From Acidovorax sp. 106 (GTDB lineage Bacteria; Pseudomonadota; Gammaproteobacteria; Burkholderiales; Burkholderiaceae_C): a DNA stretch of 64,000 nt. Below are positions 18,920-28,200 of this stretch, piece after piece. Location of the stretch: contig NZ_RCCC01000001.1 in the NCBI RefSeq assembly GCF_003663825.1, positions 3,852,501-3,916,500 of the forward strand, written 5' to 3'. How positions within the stretch are numbered: position 1 is the first letter of the stretch; every line of letters starts with the position of its first letter. A program made the position numbers and the translations under genes. Below the pieces are notes generated by a model. It was given only the letters and a program-made list of their open reading frames with translations. It ran no database searches and was not told where the DNA came from.

Positions 18920-20461
18920 ATGGACCGGTATAACGATATGAGCAAATTGCAGGACAGACTGAGCGCATTCACCCCCGACGCCCTGCGCGGCATCCGCCGT
19001 GGGGTTGAAAAGGAAGGGCTGCGCGTGCAGCCCACGGGCGGGTTGGCACTCACCCCGCACCCCAAGGCCCTGGGGTCGGCACTCACGCACCCCCTCATCA
19101 CCACCGACTACAGCGAATCGCAGCTGGAGCTGATCACCGGCGCGCACCGGGGCGTGCAGCAATGCCTGGACGAGCTGACCGAAGTGCACCAGTTTGTGCA
19201 CCACACCTTGAAGGACAGCGGCAGTGAGCTGCTGTGGGCCTCCAGCATGCCCTGCGGCTTGCCCACCGATGAGACGATTCCGCTAGCGCGCTACGGCGGC
19301 TCTAACGTGGGGCGCGCCAAAAGCGTCTACCGCATGGGCTTGGGCCACCGCTACGGGCGCCGCATGCAGACCATTTCGGGCATCCACTACAACTGGTCGT
19401 TGCCAGGGGTGAGCAGTGAGCAGTATTTCTCGCTCATCCGCAACTTCCGCCGCCATGCCTTTGTGCTGCTGTACCTGTTTGGCGCATCGCCCGCGCTGTG
19501 CCCTTGTTTTGTGCAGGGGCGTGAGCACCGCTTGCAGCGCCTGAGCGACAGTGCCCTGTACCTGCCGCACGCCACATCGCTGCGCATGGGGCGCCTGGGC
19601 TACCAAAGTGACGCGCAGGCCACGCTGGCCGTGAGCTACAACGGCCTGCAAGGCTATGCCAATTCGCTGCACGAAGCGCTGACCCAGCCTTACCCCGCGT
19701 ATGAGACGGTGGGCGTGCGCAACCCGGGGGGCGACTACAACCAGCTGGGCACCAGCCTGTTGCAGATCGAAAACGAGTTCTACGGCACCATCCGCCCCAA
19801 GCGCACCGTGCGCACGGGCGAGCGCCCGCTGCATGCGCTGCGCGAGCGCGGCGTGGAATATGTCGAAGTGCGCTTGATGGACCTGGACCCATTTGTGCCC
19901 GTGGGCATCACGGCGCCCACCATGCGTTTGCTGGACGTGTTTTTGATGCACTGCCTGCTGTCGGACAGCCCGCCCGACACCCCTGCAGAAATTGCCGAAC
20001 TGCAGCGCAACCAGCACCTGACGGCCGAGCGCGGCCGCGAGCCAGGCCTGCAGCTGCAGCGCAATGGCCAGAACGTGGCGCTGACCACCTGGGGCGACGA
20101 AGTGCTGGCCGCCTGCGAGCCCTTGGCCGCCGCGTTGGACGCCACCCACGGCACCACCGACTACAGCGCTGCGCTGCGCGACGCCCGCGCCCTCATGCAA
20201 GCACCCGATCGCACCCCATCGGCCCGTGTGCTGGACACCATGGCCCAGCAGCACGCCAGCAGCTTCGAGGGCTTTGCCTTCCGCCAATCCGAGCATGCCC
20301 GCGACGCCTTGCTGGCCCTGCCTTGGAGCGCAGAGCAGCAGGCGCGCTACCTGGCCATGAGCGACGAATCCATCGCCGCCCAAAAAGCCATCGAAGCCGC
20401 CGACACCTTGCCGTTTGAAACCTGGCGCGAGCAGTACATGGCCGTGGAAGGCTTGGGCTGA
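18920..20461 (+). CDS. gshA: Glutamate-cysteine ligase
   Basis: A 513-residue proteobacterial-type (E. coli-like) gamma-glutamylcysteine synthetase, the first step of glutathione synthesis. It shows FTPDALRGIRRGVEKEGLRV near the N-terminus with the acidic metal site, SESQLELIT-like TDYSESQLELITGAH, LFGASPALCPCF and GTSLLQIENEFYGTIRPKR. The ATG at 18920 overlaps its best purine-rich upstream segment. An internal ATG at 18938 (MSKLQDR) is an alternative start. It appears to be a monocistronic unit. Confidence 0.95.
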   Translation: MDRYNDMSKLQDRLSAFTPDALRGIRRGVEKEGLRVQPTGGLALTPHPKALGSALTHPLITTDYSESQLELITGAHRGVQQCLDELTEVHQFVHHTLKDSGSELLWASSMPCGLPTDETIPLARYGGSNVGRAKSVYRMGLGHRYGRRMQTISGIHYNWSLPGVSSEQYFSLIRNFRRHAFVLLYLFGASPALCPCFVQGREHRLQRLSDSALYLPHATSLRMGRLGYQSDAQATLAVSYNGLQGYANSLHEALTQPYPAYETVGVRNPGGDYNQLGTSLLQIENEFYGTIRPKRTVRTGERPLHALRERGVEYVEVRLMDLDPFVPVGITAPTMRLLDVFLMHCLLSDSPPDTPAEIAELQRNQHLTAERGREPGLQLQRNGQNVALTTWGDEVLAACEPLAAALDATHGTTDYSAALRDARALMQAPDRTPSARVLDTMAQQHASSFEGFAFRQSEHARDALLALPWSAEQQARYLAMSDESIAAQKAIEAADTLPFETWREQYMAVEGLG

Positions 20462-20482
20462 GCCTGCACGGCGGGATCTGCA

Positions 20483-20545
20483 TTTGCTATCGAATAAATA
20501 GCTGCTTGCGCTCGTCGGTAAAGCGCTAGAGCCGTTTTTGGCTTG
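20483..20545. repeat. Family A palindromic repeat, copy 3
   Basis: A reverse-oriented, diverged copy (TTGCTATCGAATAAATAGCT, then inverted GCGCT arms and CTAGAGCC). It sits in the gap between convergent gshA and the small oxidoreductase-like gene. Confidence 0.65.
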
Positions 20546-20551
20546 AATCGG

Positions 20552-20806
20552 CTAGCCGTTCAGCGCCTGCAAAGCATCCTGCCGCCAGTATTCGGCTGCG
20601 CTGAGGAACCCTTCCCACACGCAGCCGTTGCAGCCCCGGCCACAGCAAGTGGTGGGCTCTGGCGGCGGCGGGCGCAGGGGCACGCCCTGGGCCTGCGCCT
20701 GTGCTTGCAGTGCGGCAAACAAGGCCAGGGCGCTGGGGCCATCGATGGCGGGGGCCCCAGTGTCTACAGCGACTGCAGTGGGGTGGCTGGCAGGCAACGC
20801 ACTCAT
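20552..20806 (-). CDS. Oxidoreductase-like domain small protein
   Basis: An 84-residue protein ending in the cysteine motif TTCCGRGCNGCVWEGF...EYW, which matches the oxidoreductase-like N-terminal domain family (four cysteines that could bind metal). The first 45 residues are low-complexity Ala/Gln/Pro. Its ATG overlaps the stop of the upstream membrane-protein gene as ATGA, so the two are translationally coupled. Function is unknown. Confidence 0.78.
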   Translation of the reverse strand: MSALPASHPTAVAVDTGAPAIDGPSALALFAALQAQAQAQGVPLRPPPPEPTTCCGRGCNGCVWEGFLSAAEYWRQDALQALNG

Positions 20807-21057
20807 TGCCGATGCGCCCCGGCACGTACGCGGCGCACCACGTACTGCCCAATGAACGCCGCGCCCAGCACCAGCGCAAACCAGCCCACCGCAGCCACCT
20901 GGCCCATCAACTCACGCACGCTGCCAGAGCGGGCAGCGTAGGGCGCCAGCACAATCACCAGCCCGATCAGCGCGCAGGTAACGCCTTTGAACAGCATCTC
21001 CTTGTCGGCTTTGCTGGGAGGTGTTGGTGTGGGGGCAGAGGGCGTGCGTGGTGACAT
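20803..21057 (-). CDS. Small two-helix membrane protein
   Basis: An 84-residue protein with a Ser/Pro/Thr-rich N-terminus and two hydrophobic helices (FKGVTCALIGLVIVLAPYAA and VAAVGWFALVLGAAFIGQYV), ending in a basic tail. The start at MSPRTPSAP is preferred over an upstream in-frame codon that lacks support. It overlaps the oxidoreductase-like gene by four bases. No function is apparent. Confidence 0.7.
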   Translation of the reverse strand: MSPRTPSAPTPTPPSKADKEMLFKGVTCALIGLVIVLAPYAARSGSVRELMGQVAAVGWFALVLGAAFIGQYVVRRVRAGAHRQ

Positions 21058-21179
21058 GTCGAACCTGAAGTGGGCTTGGGTGTGAGCGGGAAGGGCGTGA
21101 ACGGTTTTCACCTGGAACATGCCAGTGAATGGCCGGTGAACCCGGACCGCGATTATCCTTGCCCCCTTTCCTCAGAAAC

Positions 21180-21206
21180 CCGCCCTGCAGTTGAGGGCGG
21201 TTTTTT
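21180..21206 (+). terminator. Intrinsic terminator-like hairpin just upstream of rbgA/ylqF
   Basis: A 7-bp stem (CCGCCCT / AGGGCGG) with a 7-base loop is followed by six T residues. It ends 30 bases before the ylqF start. No + strand gene lies immediately upstream, so it may attenuate the ylqF leader or stop read-through. Confidence 0.75.
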
Positions 21207-21236
21207 GCCCCGAATACACCAGAAAGTACCCCTCGC

Positions 21237-22211
21237 ATGGCCATCCAGTGGTTCCCCGGTCACATGCACCTGACCAAAAAAGCCATCACCGAACGCATCA
21301 AGGACATTGACGTGGTGATCGAGGTGCTGGACGCGCGCCTGCCGGGCTCCAGCGCTAACCCGCTGCTGGCCGAAATCACCGACCACAAGCCCAAACTCAA
21401 GGTGCTCAACAAGCAGGACGTGGCCGACCCCGAACGCACCGCGCTGTGGCTGGACTGGTACAACGCCCAAAGCGAAACGCGCGCGGTGCCGCTCGATGCC
21501 TCTGACCCTGCGCCCGCGCGCAAGCTCATTGACGCCTGCCACCTGCTGTCGCCCAACCGGGGTGGCATGGCCAAGCCCATGCGCGTGCTGATCTGCGGCG
21601 TGCCCAATGTGGGCAAATCCACGCTGATCAACACCCTGAGCAACAAACGCCAGGCCAAGACGGGCGACGAAGCAGGCATTACCAAGCTGGAGCAGCGCAT
21701 CACGGTGGCTGACGACTTTTACCTGTGGGACACCCCCGGCATGCTGTGGCCCCGCATCATCGTGCCCGAGAGCGGCTACAACCTGGCCGCCAGCGGCGCT
21801 GTGGGCCGCAACGCCTACGACGAAGAGCTGGTGGCGCTGGAGCTGCTGCGCCGCCTGCAGCAACACTACGCACCGCTGCTGGAGGCGCGCTACAAGCTCG
21901 GTCTGCCTGCAGGCGCTGTGGGCGAGATGCACGACGAAGAACTGCTCGAAGCCATCGGCCGCAAACGGGGGGCCATGCTCGGTGGTGGCCGGGTCAACCT
22001 GCAAAAGACGTCCGAGATCGTGATGACCGACTTTCGCACAGCCACGCTGGGCCGCATTACCCTGGAAACCCCTGCAGAGTTTGAAGTCTGGCTGGCCGCC
22101 GGGCAGGCGCAAGACGCTGAACGCGCTGCCAAGAAGGAAGCCCGCACCAAATCCCGGGGCAAGGGCACCGGCCGGCGCGACCCGCAATCGGGCGACGCTG
22201 CGACCGAGTAA
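21237..22211 (+). CDS. ylqF: Ribosome biogenesis GTPase YlqF/RbgA
   Basis: A 324-residue circularly permuted GTPase that acts in 50S subunit maturation. The GTPase motifs appear in permuted order: NKQD (G4) near residue 58, then GVPNVGKST (G1), GDEAGIT, and DTPGM (G3). The N-terminal IQWFPGHMHLTKKAI segment is typical of the YlqF group. The C-terminal RNA-binding domain ends in a basic tail (KKEARTKSRGKGTGRR). Confidence 0.94.
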   Translation: MAIQWFPGHMHLTKKAITERIKDIDVVIEVLDARLPGSSANPLLAEITDHKPKLKVLNKQDVADPERTALWLDWYNAQSETRAVPLDASDPAPARKLIDACHLLSPNRGGMAKPMRVLICGVPNVGKSTLINTLSNKRQAKTGDEAGITKLEQRITVADDFYLWDTPGMLWPRIIVPESGYNLAASGAVGRNAYDEELVALELLRRLQQHYAPLLEARYKLGLPAGAVGEMHDEELLEAIGRKRGAMLGGGRVNLQKTSEIVMTDFRTATLGRITLETPAEFEVWLAAGQAQDAERAAKKEARTKSRGKGTGRRDPQSGDAATE

Positions 22212-22361
22212 GCCGCCCCTGTAGCGCCTCTTGCCCCTGGCCCCTGTGTGGGTGGGCTGGCGGGTTGCTGCCCCGTTGCATCTCCACGTCACATCAGTGG
22301 ATTCCCGGCTGCGGCCCTGGGGGGCGGCGGTAGGATGGAACGATTGTCCAAACCACCCGCC

Positions 22362-24644
22362 ATGGCCGACGTTTCACTCCTGAGCGCATCCGATCAGAGC
22401 GATCCCACCCTCCGCAAGTTGGTGCAGGTGACCGGTTGGGCTGTCACCCTGATCGGCTGTTTGGTCGCCTTGCTTTTGCTGCGAGACGATCCAGTGCAGT
22501 GGAACCGGGTGGTTTTGAACCTGTGTGCGGGGCTGGTTGGGGTGACGGCGCTGGTTCTGGCGCATCTGCGCCGCTGGTTGCTTGCCGCGCACGTGCTGGT
22601 GTGGGGGGTATGGGTGTTTGTGTCGCTGGTGGCGGCGGGCAACGGGGGCGTCAAAGGCCCCAATTTGCTGAACTACCCCGTGCTCATCGTGCTGTCCGGC
22701 TGGTTGCTGGGTGGGCGGGCCACGCTGTGCCTGCTGGTGTTGACGGGCGGGTTGTTTGGTTTCTTCCTTTGGGCCGATGCCCGGGGCGCTCTGCCCGTCA
22801 CGCCGGCCAACAACCATTACGCCTATGCCGCCTACCTGGCAGGCATTGTGGGGCTCACGGCCACGGCCACGCTGCTGTCGCGGCGCAGCTACCTGGGCCG
22901 GGTGGGCGAAGCCCAAGACATGGCGGCCGATTTGGCCGCGCGAGACACCGAGCTGCGCAAACTGCTGCGCGTGGTGGAGCAAAGCCCCGAGAGCACCGTC
23001 ATCACCGACCTGCAAGGGCGCATCGAATTTGTGAACGATGCCTTTGTGACCCGCACAGGCTATGCGCGCAGCGAGGTGCTCGGCCAGTTGTCCTCCGCCT
23101 TCTCGGGCAACGGGCTGGCCCCGGCGCAGCTTGCAGGCCTGCAAGAGACCCTGGCCCGTGGCGAGAGCTGGGCGGGCGAGCAAGCCAACGTGCGCAAAGA
23201 CGGAGTCACCATCTGGGAGAGCGTGGTGGTGGCGCCCATTCGGCAGCCCGATGGGCGTATCAGCCACCATGTGGAGCTCAAGCAGGATATGAGCGAGCGC
23301 AAGCGGGCGGCTGAAGAAATCCACCGCCTGGCCCATTTCGACCCGCTCACCAGTCTGCCCAACCGCTCCATGCTGATCGAGCGGTTGACAGGCCTGCAGG
23401 CCCGCCACCCGCGTGGCACCGAATCCCTGAACGCCCTGCTGTTGCTGGACCTGGACCGTTTCACCACCTTCAATGACGCGCGCGGCAGCGAGATGGGGGA
23501 CCGGCTGCTTTGCGCAGTGGCCTTGCGCCTGTCGGAATGTCTGGGGGCGCAGGACCTGTTGGTGCGCGTGGCAGGGGATGAGTTTGGCATCGTGCTGCAC
23601 GGCCTGAGCGCCGATGCCGCCGCCGCAGGCCGCCGCGCCCTGGTATTTGCCGAGCAGGTGGCGCAGGCCCTGGCCCAGCCGTTGCGCCTTGGGTTGCAAG
23701 CCGGTGATGCGGCCGAGGAGGCGCAACTGCAGGCCAGCATTGGCATCACCCTGTACCCACAGGGGGGGGATGACCTGCCGCTGAACGCCATGGGGCGGGC
23801 GGGCACGGCGCTGCACCGCGCCAAACACGGGGGCGGTGCCCGCGCGGCGTTTTTTGAGCAAGGCATGGGTGAGGTGGCGGCCCAACGTTTTCACCTGGAG
23901 CGTGACCTGCGCCAAGCGATTGGCGCGCAAGAGTTGCGGCTGTACGTGCAGCCGCAAGTCGATGGGCTCGGCCAGTGCACGGGGGTAGAGGCGCTGGTGC
24001 GCTGGCAGCACCCGCGCGATGGTCTGGTGGCGCCGGGCGTGTTCATTCCGGTGGCCGAAGAGTCGGATTTGATTGTGGGCCTGGGCGATTGGGTGCTGGC
24101 CCAGGCCTGTGCGGTGCTGGCGACACCTGCCTTCAGCCAGCGGCGCTTGCGCATGTCGGTCAACCTCAGTGCGCGGCAGTTTCGCCAGGCCAGCTTTGTG
24201 CCCAACCTGCGCGCCTTGCTGGTGGCCACAGGCGCCGACCCCACACTGCTCACGTTGGAAGTGACCGAGGGCTTGGTGATCGAAGACTTTGACGACGCGG
24301 TGGCCAAGATGCGCGAGCTGGTGGCCATGGGCCTGGAGTTTGCGCTGGACGACTTTGGCACGGGCTATTCGTCACTGGCCTACCTCAAGCGGCTGCCGAT
24401 CCAGGAGTTGAAGATTGACCGCTCCTTCGTGAGCGAAGCCCCCACCAATGCCGACGACGGAGCGCTGGTCGAAGCCATTTTGTCGGTGGCCAGCCACTTT
24501 GGCCTGCGCGTGGTGGCAGAAGGTGTCGAGACCCGCGAGCAGGTGCGCTTTCTCGAGCAGCACCAGTCTGACATGGTGTACCAGGGCTACCTGTTCGGGC
24601 GCCCCGAGCCCGTGGCGCAGTGGATGGAGCGGCTCGCCTTGTAA
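22362..24644 (+). CDS. Membrane-bound PAS-GGDEF-EAL protein (cyclic di-GMP turnover)
   Basis: A 760-residue signalling protein. Five or six membrane helices span about residues 20-180. A PAS domain follows at about 205-310 (VEQSPESTVITDLQGRIEFV), then GGDEF (about 325-490), then EAL (about 510-755). The GGDEF signature is AGDEF, one change from consensus. The EAL part keeps the catalytic set: EALVRW, SVNLSARQF, LEVTEG, DDFGTGYSSL, LKIDRSF and VAEGVET. Phosphodiesterase activity is therefore likely; cyclase activity is uncertain. The start could also be the ATG at 22335. Confidence 0.92.
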   Translation: MADVSLLSASDQSDPTLRKLVQVTGWAVTLIGCLVALLLLRDDPVQWNRVVLNLCAGLVGVTALVLAHLRRWLLAAHVLVWGVWVFVSLVAAGNGGVKGPNLLNYPVLIVLSGWLLGGRATLCLLVLTGGLFGFFLWADARGALPVTPANNHYAYAAYLAGIVGLTATATLLSRRSYLGRVGEAQDMAADLAARDTELRKLLRVVEQSPESTVITDLQGRIEFVNDAFVTRTGYARSEVLGQLSSAFSGNGLAPAQLAGLQETLARGESWAGEQANVRKDGVTIWESVVVAPIRQPDGRISHHVELKQDMSERKRAAEEIHRLAHFDPLTSLPNRSMLIERLTGLQARHPRGTESLNALLLLDLDRFTTFNDARGSEMGDRLLCAVALRLSECLGAQDLLVRVAGDEFGIVLHGLSADAAAAGRRALVFAEQVAQALAQPLRLGLQAGDAAEEAQLQASIGITLYPQGGDDLPLNAMGRAGTALHRAKHGGGARAAFFEQGMGEVAAQRFHLERDLRQAIGAQELRLYVQPQVDGLGQCTGVEALVRWQHPRDGLVAPGVFIPVAEESDLIVGLGDWVLAQACAVLATPAFSQRRLRMSVNLSARQFRQASFVPNLRALLVATGADPTLLTLEVTEGLVIEDFDDAVAKMRELVAMGLEFALDDFGTGYSSLAYLKRLPIQELKIDRSFVSEAPTNADDGALVEAILSVASHFGLRVVAEGVETREQVRFLEQHQSDMVYQGYLFGRPEPVAQWMERLAL

Positions 24645-24669
24645 TGCAAGGGGCGTGCGAGACTTGAAA

Positions 24670-24730
24670 CAAAAATAGCTGCCAGCGCTTATTGAATAAG
24701 CGCTGGCAGCTATGCTTTTGGTAGCTTTTT
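24670..24730. repeat. Family A repeat, copy 4: perfect 39-bp palindrome
   Basis: Bases 24675-24713 are a perfect 19-bp inverted repeat (arm ATAGCTGCCAGCGCTTATT) around one central base, followed by a T-rich flank. It lies just after the GGDEF-EAL stop. It is the most symmetrical copy in the window and could fold as a terminator hairpin. Confidence 0.85.
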
Positions 24731-24807
24731 TCCGTTGCCCGGTGGCTGCTGACCGTTGGCAGAGGCTGGTGGCCTCTGCCGCCTTGTCTGGCGGCCACCC
24801 GCTGGGG

Positions 24808-24951
24808 CTACTTGTTTTTGTCTTTGCCCTTGGGGAGCACCGTGGTGGTCGGTGGCATGGGGCGGTCGGAACCGCTGGATTCTTTGGGAAGGGAAGTGTC
24901 CTTTTTGGGCTTCTTCGCCATCTTGTTGCTGCGCTGTTCGCCTTTGGCCAT
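24808..24951 (-). CDS. Small conserved Lys-rich protein
   Basis: A 47-residue hydrophilic, highly basic protein (MAKGEQRSNKMAKKPKKD...) of unknown function. A strong ribosome site (AGGAGG) stands four bases before the ATG, which supports real translation. From memory, similar short MAKG-x-RSNKE-KKPKK proteins recur in Burkholderiales. It is preceded by a MITE-like element that begins right after its ribosome site. Confidence 0.7.
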   Translation of the reverse strand: MAKGEQRSNKMAKKPKKDTSLPKESSGSDRPMPPTTTVLPKGKDKNK

Positions 24952-24964
24952 GGGGCCTCCTGTA

Positions 24965-25157
24965 AGAACCTGTTTACGATCATTCGGGGTTGTGCAAATG
25001 CCTTGCCCGCAGGGTTGAAGTGAAATCGAGCCGATGAGCTTGGAGTTTTGACGCCTCGACTGCCTGCATGGGCATGGGCCCATGTGGCGCATCCGTTGCA
25101 TCCACCCCTTCCGATTGCACTCCAACGCGATCCCCGAAACGCCCATAAACAGGTTCT
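24965..25157. mobile_element. MITE-like element, 193 bp
   Basis: AGAACCTGTTTA at 24965-24976 is perfectly inverted at 25146-25157, and the match continues weakly inward. No transposase frame is present, and I see no clear target duplication. The spacing and ends suggest a non-autonomous remnant of an insertion sequence. The rest of the gap (to 25253) holds nothing I can identify. Confidence 0.5.
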
Positions 25158-25253
25158 GAGGGTCTCGGGATGGGACCGCCCCGGCATGGTAAGCCACAAA
25201 TGCAGGCGCCCAGGTGTGTTTCAGTCTCCCTTTTGGGTGCCAATGCTTTGCTG

Positions 25254-28200
25254 TCACCAGTGAAGTGGCGCGGCGTGGTCTTCCCAGAAAATCCAGCGGC
25301 CCACTTCGGCGTAGTCTGAGTTGCCGATGGCATAGGGGTCCGGGCCTGTTTCTACCCGCTGTAGCAGCACCAGATACCCGCTGTGGCTGGTGGCGATCAG
25401 GGTGCTGCCGTCGGGCGCCAGGTCGATGGCGGCCACCGCGCCGCCGATGTGGTGGTGCCACAGGGGCTGCCCGGTGTCGTCCAGCCCGTGCAGCGTGCCG
25501 TTCGCATCGCCCAACACCACCAGCCCGGCCATGGCGGCCGATGCCTCGATCCGCCACTGCGTCTGGATGGCTTGCAGGGCCAGATCGCCCCTTGCGGGAT
25601 GCATTGGCGTGCCCAGGCTGTGAACCAGGACCATGCCGGTACTGCCTGCGTACAGGTGGCATGCGCTGGCCAGCAGTGTGGCCGATCCATGCGGGAGGGT
25701 GGTGTGCGTGAAAGTCGCGTGGCAAGGGTAGGCAGACAGGGGGGCGTAGCGCGCAAGCACTCCTGCCTCGGCCTGAATGGAGGCCTGGGTCTGAATCACG
25801 ATATGCGCGCTGTCCTGGTCGCCCACGGCGATGTGTTGCTCGTCGGCAGACAAGGCCATGTGCACCATGTGCAGGCGCAGCATGTGGCCGTCGGGGCAGG
25901 GCTGTTGATTCTTGGCCCAGGTGTAGGGGCCGTCTTCGTCCCATTGCAGGGGGTGCAGGCGCTGCACCGCATCCGGCGTGAGCAGGTACACGCCCGTGCT
26001 GTTGCGCAGCAGCACGCGCTGGCCGTTGTTTAAGGGGATGAGTTCGTCGCACGCCTGGCCCGCCGCACCTGCCGCCAAGCCCAGCGCAGGCGGTATGCCC
26101 TCGTTGCCTTGGGGCAATGCAAAGCGGGCAATCACCGGGCCGTCCCACCCCGCATGGGTGGTGATGTGGGTGCCGTCGCAGAGGGCAAAGCACTGGTGGT
26201 TGGGCGAGCGGCCTGCGCCATGCAGGCCGGGCAGGGGCTCGGCCTGCAGGCCCTGCAGCAACCACCACTGGGGTTGGCCAGACTGCACTGTGCGCACCAC
26301 CACGCGGCTGCCGTTGGGCCCGCTGTCCAGCAGCAGAGCGGGCCCGGTGGCCTGGCCTGCGCGGTAGGCGTGCGCAGCAAACGCATCGGGCGCAAAGGCA
26401 AAGCGCTGGCGAAAGCGGGCAGACAGCTCCCCGTCTGCGTGCTGGTGCACCGCACGCGCCAGCTGCAGCACGGCATCGGCCAGCGGGATGCGTGGGTCTT
26501 CGGGCGGTGCGGGGGCGTCATCCGCCATGTGAAAGGGTGACGGGAGGCTGGCCTGCCCGGCATCAGGGGCATCGCCCCCGGGCAAGGTGCCGTCCACCGG
26601 GCTTTGTGTGGCCTGCAGGTGCGCGCGCACGGTGCGCACATAGTCTTGCCCTTGGCTTTGCCACAGGCCCGAGCATTCCATGCCTTGGGGGCCAAACACG
26701 TCGGTGTCCGGCAGTTGGTCCGGCAGTGGGGGCGTGGCCAGCAGCGGGAGTGCGGGCGCGGCGGCGGGGTCAGAGGCTTGCAGCGCGGTCGAGCGGCTTT
26801 CAATGTGCGCCTGGGCCTGGCGGACCAGGCGCAGCAACCGCGCCAGGTGGTCGGCTGCGCAAGGGGGCAGGGGGCTGCGGCTTTCGCTTTGGCGCTGGGT
26901 GTACTGCACCAGCACCTGCGGTGGGCCTTCGCGTGCTTCGTCCAGGTCCAGCTGGTAAGCGGCGTGGGCATCGTCGGGCGGGTCGCCGGGGCCGTCTTCG
27001 CCGTTTTGCCAGCTCAGCTTGAAGGCGCGGCCCCAGGGCTCGCCTTCGTGCAGGCAGGGCTGGCGCGCCCCGATCCAGAGCTGCCCAGCCCAAAAGCCGT
27101 TTTTCTCACCGTCCCACCAGTCGTTGTAGTGCTCGGTGAACAGCGGGCCAGAGGTCAATGCCTCCAGCCGCGCCGGGGTGATCTCGGCCTGCAACTGCGC
27201 CCACAGTGGGTAGCGCGCGCGCGCCTGGGCCGTGCCTTTGCGCACGTAGTCCAGCACCCCGCGCCAGGCCTGTTGGCAGGCTTGCCATGCCTGTGCGTTT
27301 CCAGGGGCTTCGGCTGCATCGGGCGGCAGCAAGGCTTGCCAGTCGCCGGGCTCGCCCTGGTGGTAAGGGCGGTACAGCAGGGTGAGCGGGCCGGCAAACG
27401 CTGCTTTGGTCGATGCCGTGGAAGGCATGCTGGGTGGCGCGCTGGGCGATGGCGGATGTCGCCTCCCCCGTTTCAGCACCCCTTGCAGTGCAGCCAGGGC
27501 TGTACCCAGCAAGCCCCGGCGGTGTTCTGGGTGGTCTACGGCCAGGTAGAAGTCCCATTGCTTCCACACCGTGATGAACACGCTGTTGTCTCGCGCATCG
27601 CCGTCGGCGTCCACATGCTGGCGGCACAGCGAAAAGTCTGTTTGCCCAAACCAGCCTGCTGCTGTGTGTTCTTTGTGCGCAATGATGGGCGAGCGCACGG
27701 CGGCCAGGAGGTTGGCGGCACTGAGGCTTTCGTCGGCGAACAAGCCAGGGATGGGCAGCGGCGGCAGCAGTGCATGCACCAGCGCCGTGGGCTGGGTGAG
27801 GGGTTGTTGTGCCTTGGCGGCACGCAGTACCTCAGCAGGGTCCAGCAGCTGGGCCAGGCTGCCGGTGCCCGCGTCGTCGGCGGCCAGGCAGTGGGGTGGC
27901 AGCAGCAGGCCCAGCGTTTCGTGGTCTGCTGTTTCATGGTGCGCGTGCGTGGGGTGTTCATGCTTGAGGCCCGGCGGGTCTTGCAGCGCAAACTCCAGAT
28001 GGGGCGGCTTGTTCCAGTGCAGCGCGCTGCCCCGGGTGAACAGACCCACCTGGGCGGTGCATTGCCCCAGCACCGTCAGCCCGCCTGGCGCGCCATCGCT
28101 CCACAGCAGCGTCTGCACGGCCAGGTCGCCCTGCACATGCAGATGCACGCCTTGCAGCACAGCGCTGGTCATGCGCGCATCGCCCATGACCAGCGCGTGC

